64,000 bases of DNA, taken from positions 19,406,001-19,470,000 of the forward strand of contig CM060731.1 of assembly GCA_030704615.1 (NCBI GenBank), given 5' to 3'. The notes beneath the pieces are model-generated. The model saw only the letters and a list, made by a program, of their open reading frames with translations, ran no database searches and was not told where the DNA came from. This document shows, piece by piece, positions 55,940 to 64,000 of the stretch. The DNA is from Takakia lepidozioides. Its lineage: Eukaryota; Streptophyta; Takakiopsida; Takakiales; Takakiaceae. The translations under genes and the position numbers were made by a program. Positions within the stretch are counted from its first letter, which is position 1; each line of letters begins with the position of its first letter.

Positions 55940-56699
55940 CGACGGTAAACACTGCTACAACGAGATACTTCGGGTACAAATTGAGATGTAGTCTGGATTT
56001 GCATTACAACTCTACCCGTTTGCCCTCCTTGTCATTGTTACTCAAATCTGGGTGTATCGGACTTTGGAGATAGGTACGTTTGCTTCAAGGATGCATTTTT
56101 TAATGAGATCAATGTTGTTTTGCAATGAGGATTTCTTCTCAATCTTGTTTTTCAATGCATGTTTGTGTTCCAATGTATCTGGCTTAGTGCTGGATAATGG
56201 GAACACTTTCTTGAATGAGATCAATGATTGTTTTGCAGAATTGGCTTATGTATTCACTTTCTATGAGATAAATGAATGAGATGATACTGTTATGAAATGA
56301 TGAATGTCATGTATGTTTTCTTACAAGCTATTATATTAAACTCATTCGTGCTACATTCATTCATCCTTTGACATCCAACATCCATCTTTTAGTCATCCAT
56401 TTCCCTGAACCCATTCATACTTGCTTACTTCATCGAGAAGTTCTTCATACACATTCATCCCACATTTTCTGGCATGGAGGTCGGCACCTTCGGTCCCATC
56501 ATGGCATGTAAACCTCCAATAGGCATAAGTTTGTGTCAACGACAATAGGCCCTGCTTCTTCCACGGTTATACGCTCCACTTCCACTTTATGCTCATGCCT
56601 AACTTCTGCTCACACTTAAGGGAATCTGCTCATGATTAGTGGAATCTGCTCACACTTAGTGCGCTAAGCGTGAGCGCGCTCACGCCGCAGCTACTCTCC
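55940..56699. other. AT-rich stretch with internal TCAATG repeats
   Basis: 56090-56290 repeats GAGATCAATG(T/A)TTGTTTTGCA-like units about 120 bases apart. 56575-56690 contains repeated CTGCTCACACTTA(A/G) units and the GCGTGAGCGCGCTCACGC palindrome, a GTGAGCG motif also present at 58.35 kb and 59.75 kb. Confidence 0.5.
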
Positions 56700-57440
56700 C
56701 TCCGGCATGGTTGTCCACTTGAGAACCAGCTCATGGAAATTGTCTTGTTCAATCTCAATATTATTCATGCGGTGACTGCTCCCTATAACCCCAATGCAAT
56801 GGCTTGACTGAACGTTTTAACCAAACCATGTGTAGGATGTTGGAGAAAAATGAGACTTTAATCGACGAGTGAGACATGGCTGTTCCAATTCTGTTGTTTG
56901 CTTATCACACTTCTATTCATGCTAGTACTAAGTTGTCACTTTTTGAGCTGTTGTATGGCAGGAAGTACCGGTCCCCTTTGCATATCTCTTGGTTGCAGGT
57001 GTCGGCTACTGAGCCTGAAAACTGGGAGCAATTTTTGCTTACTATGGATACTAAACGCCGGCAGCTCCGAGAGACTGCCAAGTCCAACATCCAGTTTGCA
57101 CAGGCATCTCAGGCTAAGTATTACAACCGTAAGGTTGTTTATTTTGAGTATTTTAAAATAGGGCTATGTGTTTGTGTCCGATTACAATCAGGGAAGCATG
57201 TTTCTAAGGCTAAACACCGCATCAATGGCCCTTATCTCATCACTGAAATTCTTTTAGGTAGACAGTATGTGCTTCTTCCACAACACACTTCAACTCCTAA
57301 TCTGGCTAGTTCGGTTCATGTGTCTTTGTTAGTTCCCTGCACTTTAACGTTTGACTTAACATGTTTGAATGTGGAAAATAGACAGGTGATTTATACTCCA
57401 ATTCGGGCTGCCCTCTCGCCTGCAATATGTCAGCACTGAG
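56700..57440 (+). pseudogene. Ty3/gypsy integrase C-terminal fragment
   Basis: The frame changes within NPNAM..LTERFNQTMCRML (integrase E region), then VPILLFAYHTSIHASTKLSL, FELLYGRKYRSPLHI, SQAKYYNRKVVYFEYF, HRINGPYLITEILLGRQYVL (GPY/F module) and a stop at 57439. It precedes the plus-oriented LTR at 57699. Together with the RT at 40.6-42.2 kb it may be one gypsy copy split by the CACTA, LINE and gag-pol insertions. Confidence 0.82.
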
Positions 57441-57698
57441 CCATAGTTAGCATTCGTTTGTTGTTTCGTGCTAGTAATGGCATCACATTGTACCAGGATC
57501 GGGGTTTTTCCAAATTGATCTTTTGTCCTTCGCCCACCCTGCAGCGCAAGGTTTTGTTCAGTTGGTTTTTTCATCCCAAGCCTGCGCGGATGCCTAGTTT
57601 TTTTTGTCTAGTTTTGTTATAGTTCCCCTGTTCTCTTTTCCTTTGTAGCTCGTTGGAGCTCGCTTGGCTTGAGGGGCCAGCAAGCCGCACATATGTGA

Positions 57699-58235
57699 TG
57701 TGGAGATTCCGACCTGCTTGCTTTTGGGCATGGATGAATGAGATCGCGGATGCAGCAGGATGGTGACGCTCATTCAAAGTAACGAATGACGTGATGGATG
57801 AAACTCACAGTTAATCCTAGATGGATGGTGACTGAGTAGCCATTACGCATTAGGTGCCGGTACAGCTGGCTACATTAAGTTGATGTTGTCTTTAGTTAAC
57901 AATTAGATTAGGATTAGATTAGATGAGGTGGCCTGATTGTGTGGCCTAGCTGGGATGGCATCTGGCTAGCCAATGAATAACGGCCGTTTGGCTGGATAAG
58001 ATTATATGCTTAGGTACTATATAAATCAAAGCACTCAAGAAATCGGGGTGGTGGATTTTGGTTACAGATCTTGTACGGTGTACCTTTGTGGTGCTTGGAT
58101 GAAAGTGTTAAAGTGAGGTTAATCGTTGTACAAGGTTCCATCCTATCAAGCGTGTCACTGCCCTACTGTGCTATAACCCTCATACTGGTAATACCGGACA
58201 AAGGGGCATATATCCCCGGCCCCGGAATCTAGCCT
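57699..58235 (+). mobile_element. LTR copy 2 of the gypsy family (plus orientation)
   Basis: Starts TGTGGAGATTCCGACCTGC and runs to about GGAATCT at 58230; the counterpart of 39366-38810 in inverted orientation. It is probably the 3' LTR of the plus-strand gypsy pol fragments. Confidence 0.75.
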
Positions 58236-58319
58236 CACAAGGCACATCGTGGAAATAGTTTTCAACAAAGGAGAAGAGATGATACCTAGGCAAGGCACAA
58301 GCATAATCTGTTCTTTAGA

Positions 58320-59770
58320 ATAAAGAGGAGTCAACGACGCAACAGCGTGAGCGTGTGAGCGTACGCTCACACACTGGTGACGTGGCGTGAGCGTGATGCA
58401 GCAGGTTACCATGGTGTCGAATGTTGACGTGGCGCCATGTCAGCATCCGCCACGTCAACCGAAACATACGGCGCCTATACCCGAGGGTCCTATGACCGTG
58501 GGATGAATTTAGGGAACATGAAACCATATACCATCAAGAATACCATCAAAATACCCGAAATGGGAAATACGCCTAAAACTGTGACATCCATTCCACAACA
58601 TTCTGCAATTACAATTGTAAGTTTTACAATAATAATTACAATCAGGACAAAATAACCTCATAAGGCTCCATTGAGGCTAACCCAGGAAGACCCTGTTTCA
58701 TCCCAAAATAACGAAGAGAAGAGGGATCACGGTATCAAAAAGAAGCCTGCAGTACATAGCGACACAAAAGAGACAAGAACAAATTTTTTTTAGGAACAAT
58801 ACGGGAAAAAAAAAAAAAAAACAAAGCAGAAGTGATTGTCGGCACCGATCATCACTTTGCTCTGTTTTTTGTTATTGTTTTTTTTTTAGGGGAAAAAAAA
58901 ACAGAGCAGAAGTGATTGTTGGCACCGATCATCACTTCTGATTCCGTTTTTGTTTTTGTTTTGGAAAAAATACGGAAAAAAAAAACAGAAGGGATTGTCG
59001 GTACCGACAATCCCTTCTGCTTGCTCTGTTTTTATTTATTTATTTTTTCTGCGTATTGTTCCCAAGGAAAAAATTAAACAGAGTAGAAGTGATTGTCGGT
59101 GCCGACAATCACTTATGATGATCGGCACCGACAATCACTTCTGCTTTGCTCTGTTTTGTTTTTTTCCTTCTCCGTATTGTTCAAAAAAAAAAAAAAAAAA
59201 CAGAAGTGATTGTCGGTGCCTACAATCATTTCTGCTCTGCTCTAACAAGTTGAGACACGCTTTGTTGTGCCGCAGCTCCGCTCTGGATAGCCGCACTGCA
59301 TTGCTTCACTGATGCAAGCACAGAGCATAGCAGAAGTGATTGTCAGTGCCGATCATCACTTCTACTCTGCTATCTTTTTATTTGTTTTTGTTTTTGTTTT
59401 TATGGGAGGGATAAAGGTCTCACTTTTGCAATCGCACACTTATCAAATTGCAGTTTATGACATGAGGGACGGCGGTGGGATGGATGTTAAAGATGCAGTC
59501 TGCAATGACTGGAAAAGATAAACCATTCCGCGGAAATAGGCACCTACTTCACGCCTTTGGGCTCACGATCTAGCATTCCCCCCTTTTGCCTGTTCTGTCC
59601 GCGGTTATAGGTTCGTGCCTATGGAAATGACGTGACATGACGTGGCGTGGCGTCAACTACACTGGCGAGGATTGCTGACGTGCCGTAACACCAGTGAACC
59701 AACGTGGCGAGAACTGCTGATGTGGCGTGAGCCTGACTGCGCTCACGTGCTCACACGGAGGCATTCCCCA
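58320..59770. mobile_element. Possible non-autonomous element bounding the palindrome cluster
   Basis: Both ends carry related, roughly inverted GTGAGCG / CGTGGCG / TGACGTGGC-rich sequence: 58335-58460 (includes GTGAGCGTACGCTCAC) and 59630-59765 (ends GCGCTCACGTGCTCACACGG). This could be degenerate terminal inverted repeats around the palindromes. No ORF of note. Confidence 0.4.
58827..59364. repeat. Cluster of seven 34-bp palindromes
   Basis: Palindromes with consensus CAGAAGTGATTGTCGGT and its complement occur at 58827-58860, 58907-58940, 58986-59019, 59084-59117, about 59112-59143, 59201-59234 and 59331-59364. That at 58986-59019 is perfect, centred on GGTACC. Most are flanked by CAGAG/CTCTG and long A or T runs with CGTATTGTTC, giving larger nested inverted repeats. 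Confidence 0.9.
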
Positions 59771-61032
59771 AGAGGAGCTAACAATAAAAACGCCTGGTGC
59801 CACCGTCGAGGCAATGATATAGGCCCTAAGAGGAAAGTTTTAATGTTTTAATTTTAAGTTCTTTTTTAAAAACAAAAAGAAACAAGCGGCTAGTCGCGTA
59901 TGGCTCGCCGCTCCTCTTTGTGGATAATGATATCTACTTTCATCCATAATGAGCTGAAAATTCTTCCATTTATTTCTCATAAGTTGTTCAATACTAGAAG
60001 TATAACCTGAGGTATTTTGGTGCAGGGTCAGGACCTCTTCCCCTCGCCACACCGGATCCTCTCAAACTTATTCTTATCTCAGAATTTTTCATGCAACTTT
60101 CAGGTAGACCTAGGGTGGTGCGCACTTCGTGGATGCCCTGCTCAAATATTCAACCTCTCCCGGGGGATGATTCTTTCTACCATCATAGCCAGAGCACCCT
60201 TATCATGGCCATAGAATTGGATAAGCTAGTAGATGCAGCCCCATTCAATCACTTCTGGAAGACAACCCTATTGTCTTCTGATAAAAGAACTAAGTTCCAT
60301 TTCCATTCTGACAGGCCATCATTTGAGTCATTCCCGCTCAGCCTGACGGAGCTTAGCTTTTTTTTACACTACTTAATGCGTAGTCTCATCTTAAAATAAC
60401 GAGGAGCCAATAAAACATGGGACTGGGGCTAGGCTGGATGGAACCTTATTGGTCCTCCCTTCTGAAGGTAGGATTTACCCAAAGGGTTTATGGAGTCTGG
60501 TACTGATTCTGAAAATTCGCACATCCAACTAAGTCAAGACATGGATAGATAGAATCTTCCATGGGACATTACATCCATATTTTTAGATGAAATATGTAAA
60601 CAGGATGAAGTTCATCGGGTCAAGTTGATGTTTGACAGGTCAAGAGGTACATTGTTCAGTAATGGTGCAAATTTAGGGTTTCATGTTTCATCCAGCTCGA
60701 GAGTTTCTATACAAAGGTGCCACTTGGATTAGTGTGTAGAATTTGTGATCAACTTACAACCAATTAGTCATTACACAACAAGCCTGGGCTTGCATGAATT
60801 CCATGCGTTTGTTTGGGATTATTGGGGGCAAAGCTTTTTTATTTTCTTTAACAGGGACAGAAGCCCTGGGAAATTTATTTGGAATTATTTGGGGGAAAAA
60901 TTAAAACCCCCGGATCCACCATGATGCACACACCGCGAAAGTTTTTCATTCTTTTTTTTTAATTTAAGTTTTTAGCTCTGAAATTTTTGATTTACAGCAA
61001 GACATAAAAAATTGAGCTATATGGAATGACCT
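59771..61032. other. Intergenic, no recognised gene
   Basis: AT-rich. A T-rich segment plus ACAGGGACAGAAGCCCTGGG at about 60835-60880 repeats the element near 5080-5130. Confidence 0.45.
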
Positions 61033-61256
61033 CATCCGACAGACGTTCATCCCACAACCTAGCAGAGCCTTATGCAGGTCCGGACTGACGACTACATCCG
61101 ACAGACGTTCATCCAACAACCTAGCAGAGCCTTATGCAGGTCCGGACTGACGACTACATCCGGCAGAAGTTCATCCAACGACCTCGGACAGACGACTAGA
61201 TCCGGAAGACGTTCATCCAATTACCTAGCAGAGCGTTATGCAGGTTCTGACGACGA
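61033..61256. repeat. 62-bp minisatellite, about 3.5 units
   Basis: Units start CATCCGACAGACGTTCATCC at 61033, 61095 and 61157, with a shortened fourth (GATCCGGAAGACGTTCATCC at about 61200). The first two differ at only one or two bases. It lies about 500 bases upstream of the epsin start codon. Confidence 0.88.
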
Positions 61257-61762
61257 CAGCTGAGCGTTGGCAGAAACTACCAAACGTGGGGCACAGCTGT
61301 TGCCGCCTCGGACCATTCCGCATTCCATGATCCCTGTACAATGCAGCCCATCGCTCTCTGCCCATGTATTCGGCCATTGCCATTAGGGCCCAGGCTGCCA
61401 CGCCCGCACTTGTAATATGTCTCGTTCTTTCCCCCGCTTTGTGGCTTGCGCATTGTACATTTTCAGATTCTTCTAGGTTTTTCTTTTCCCGTCGTCCTTT
61501 CTCGATTGATGCTACGCCACATTGTTCCCTCGGAGAAAATCTGCAAAGGCGGAGGGGGAGGCCTTCGTACGTGATGAACACAGTCGCCCGTCGTGTTGGT
61601 TATGAAAACACGGCCCCTTGATACCCGCTCGAATCACCCCACTTATGGTTGATTCCTATCAACAGACAGACTTGTAAATTTGAGAACACTGCCTATCCTT
61701 AGGAAGCAAGACGACGTTTGCGCATTGCGGGAACCTGCTAGTTTGTCAAGCTGGAGGGAGTT

Positions 61763-63843
61763 ATGGATCTACAGAAGGTCTTCGACCAGACGGTCAGAGA
61801 GCTGTAAGATAGGGATTTTCTCTTCTTCCTTTGCCTCGTATGCCATGTTTTTCCTTCCAGTAACCAATGTGGATTATATGCGGTACACGTTCACCGTTTT
61901 CTGTTTTTATAAGCCTTTTTCGCTGGATTTATTTTCGATATGGGTTCCGAAACTAGCCTCACCGCATCAACTCATCAACTCATCGTTGGGACCTGAGGTC
62001 TTATACCGCCAGAGCTGAATGTAGCCATTGCTGGATTAGATCTGGTAGCTAATGTGAGCTGTAAGTTTACTCCCTCGAAATAGGGTAGAATGTGGTGGGG
62101 ACTTCCTTGTATAGTATTGCAGCATACCTCTTGTCCTGGTAGGGAGCTGCAAGATGGATTTCAGAAACTGTCAGATCTGATTGATGTCTGTCGCCGACTA
62201 TTTGGACTCGCAGGAAAAGGGAAGTGAACAAGAAGGTCCTCAAGGTGCCTGAGATTGAAGTCAAAGTATGCCATTTTTCACCTTTGAATTTATAATCTCC
62301 ATCAATGTATGTCACCAGAGCTTCATTGGAACTCAGATTTCTGAGTGGATCATGTTACTTAGAAAGGACACAAGTGTCAAAATCTCACCAACATGAAGGG
62401 AAATTTTATGAGGTGTTACAGACTTCCAGTCCTCTTAGTCCTACATTGGAAAGATGTACTTTTCTCTCTGCATATGATGGAGCTTCTTACCATTTCTCAA
62501 GCAGCGTCTTGTGCTGCTCATAGTACTTGAAAGTGTGTTGTACAACTGAGCAATTGGCTGGAGAAAAAAGGAGCTGAAGATGGATTAAGGCGCTTTGGGC
62601 AGATTCCTATTAGAGAGTCTGTACCTCTCTGATGAATGTTGTGCAGGGGTAGTAGGGTTGTTTTGTAGGGAGAAGAACAAGGATCAATTGACAACTGATA
62701 TACTCTTAGCCTTTTGTTTTCAGGTACTTGAGGCAACCAGCAATGAGCCCTGGGGTCCCCACGGAACGATCATGAGTGACATTGCACAAGCGACTCGAAA
62801 TTTTGTGAGGAATCAACCACCCCGATCACTGCAATTACTAGTATGACATATTTGGAGGAAGCTGTTACTGCATTGTTGCCGTTGGGATATTGCAGTAAGC
62901 AGCATAGCTTTGATTGGCATGTTGCCCATTTCAGTATGACTGTTTTGTGCAGCACTGAATACCAGATGATAATGGGGGTCCTGTGGAAGCGCCTGACTGA
63001 TACCGGGAGGAACTGGCGGCATGTGTACAAGGTTAGTAGATTGGTCAGGCCCTCGTTCATGGAGGTGCTGCTGTAGCATGCCGTATAATTTTCCAGAAAT
63101 TTTACCATCAGTGTCTTCAGGAGCATTTTGGGAATCTGTTCATAGAAGGTGCATGATAACGTCATGTAAACATGAATGGGCGAGTCAAAGAGCTTATAGT
63201 GGTCTGTAAACCTGGCTGCCAGTCATTGACAGTTTTGGAATTTTTGGTCGCCAATGGTGCTGAAATAATCATCGACGAACTTCGGGAGCATACATACCAG
63301 ATTCAGGTGACTTCCGTTGTTTTCTGTATGCTGCACTTATTGCTATTATATTTGTCTTTCTCGCGTTCCGTTTTCTTTGGAGCAGTGAGGGATTTCTAGA
63401 GGATAGCTGGAAAACTCGGATCATTACTGTTCCAAGGTAAGTCTTTCTACCGGTGTCAGCCCCTGACAAAGGTAGTTTCTGTCCGTTTGGGGGCGGGGTC
63501 AGGGCCACAGCTACAGCAAATAACGTCTTATGAGTACATTCTTTAGAGCAGTGAAGCATCCTTAAAGGACGATGAGCAGTATAAAGATTTACACGAAATA
63601 AGAGTTGATCTATCTTGATATTGGGCCATTTTGTCTATTCTTATGCTCTTCCCATCCATATGCAGTGGATACTGACGGTGAGTCCTCTGTTTCTTTCAGA
63701 CCTTGGTGGATTTCCAATATCTCGAGCCAAGTGGCAAGGATCAGGGTATCAACGTGCGTAAGAAGGCACAGACCTTTGTTGCTAATCAATGACAAGGATA
63801 GAATTCGTGAAGTAAGGCAAAAAGCAGCTGCCAACAGCGACAA
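61763..63843 (+). CDS. Epsin (ENTH domain), 5' six exons; two apparent frame breaks
   Basis: The ENTH domain binds PtdIns(4,5)P2 and recruits clathrin and ubiquitylated cargo. Exons: 61763-61803 ([13 protein letters not shown]), 62214-62265 ([18 protein letters not shown]), 62724-62804 ([20 protein letters not shown]), 62953-63031 ([20 protein letters not shown]), 63223-63306 ([20 protein letters not shown]), 63700-63843 ([20 protein letters not shown], later [17 protein letters not shown]). This is a near-complete ENTH fold; the rest of the protein lies beyond the window. Two irregularities: exon 3 to 4 is one base out of phase at CACTGAATAC, and exon 6 lacks two bases at GTTGCTAATCAATGAC, giving a TGA. 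It could be a decaying paralogue or sequence error. Intron 5 holds a LINE tip. Confidence 0.85.
63389..63538 (+). mobile_element. 150-bp LINE 3' fragment in epsin intron 5, with target-site duplication
   Basis: GGGATTTCTAGAGGATAGCTGG to CTTATGAGTACA matches the LINE 3' end. The flanks are TTCTTTGGAGCAGTGA (63373-63388) and TTCTTTAGAGCAGTGA (63539-63554), a 16-base duplication with one mismatch. There is no CT tail in this copy. Confidence 0.85.
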
Positions 63844-64000
63844 GTAAGTAATTTCAAACTAGGTCTAGGTAGACTGTAGATTGTGTAGACAGGATTTCCT
63901 CAGAATTAGCATGTTTGCATATCCTTACCGGCCATGGGCTTTCCTGCATTCATCTGATATTTATGATGTGAATCTATGCATCTTTGACAACAAAGTGTGA

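Noticed and set aside
58827-59364. Bacterial-type terminators or a CRISPR array
   Set aside because: Eukaryotic context, variable spacing, no nearby genes; long A/T runs are on both sides of each palindrome.
61033-61256. CRISPR-like array
   Set aside because: Head-to-tail 62-bp units with no unique spacers in a eukaryotic genome; a minisatellite.

Overview
The window comes from a eukaryotic nuclear genome of the green-plant (streptophyte) lineage. Support for this: multi-exon GT-AG genes; a plant-type HUB/BRE1 histone H2B ubiquitin ligase; a DET2-type steroid 5-alpha-reductase; a plastid Cpn20 co-chaperonin copy; En/Spm, pogo-like and Ty3/gypsy transposons. A retroelement carrying a cytosine-5 methyltransferase motif recalls elements described from charophyte algae, so a streptophyte alga is my best guess. 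I cannot fix the species.

Layout. 1-4 kb: the 3' exons of DENR (+) converge on an Mpo1/DUF962 gene (-), followed by two tRNA-Leu genes (CAA +, TAA -). 4-9 kb: intergenic, with an HSP70 pseudogene. 9.1-20.9 kb: a complete 19-exon HUB1/2 gene (883 codons). One of its introns (16.4-18.6 kb) holds LINE copies, and one intron appears to be GC-AG. 22.8-27.0 kb: a disabled Cpn20 copy (-), then two pogo-type transposons fused head to head. 27.25-28.03 kb: intact single-exon DET2. 30.2-33.1 kb: intact 9-exon ribonucleotide reductase small subunit with E2F-like sites upstream. 33.8-58.2 kb: a nest of mobile elements: a tRNA-like SINE, an intron-containing tyrosine recombinase (DUF3504/Crypton-like), a gag gene, inverted LTR copies, decayed gypsy pol, a CACTA tnp2 fragment, a LINE, a gag-pol element with methyltransferase motif and PHD finger plus tandem LTRs, and a SWIM-domain transposase remnant. 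58.3-59.8 kb: a cluster of 34-bp palindromes. 61-64 kb: a 62-bp tandem repeat, then an ENTH-domain epsin gene running off the end and carrying two apparent frame breaks.

The host genes are housekeeping genes (translation, chromatin ubiquitylation, lipid and steroid metabolism, dNTP synthesis, clathrin trafficking) and do not form one pathway. The most unusual material is mobile. One retroelement (47.5-53.9 kb) reads gag, protease, C5-methyltransferase motif, [RT/RNase H deleted], integrase, PHD finger, with tandem LTRs. A second locus (34.6-36.5 kb) encodes a tyrosine recombinase directly downstream of a gag.

All exon coordinates were read by eye from splice consensus and family knowledge; no alignment or expression data were available. 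Host genes DENR, Mpo1, HUB, DET2 and RNR2 read without frame breaks, so general base quality looks good. The breaks in Cpn20, HSP70, epsin and the transposons are therefore more likely real than sequencing noise, though single-base runs remain suspect.
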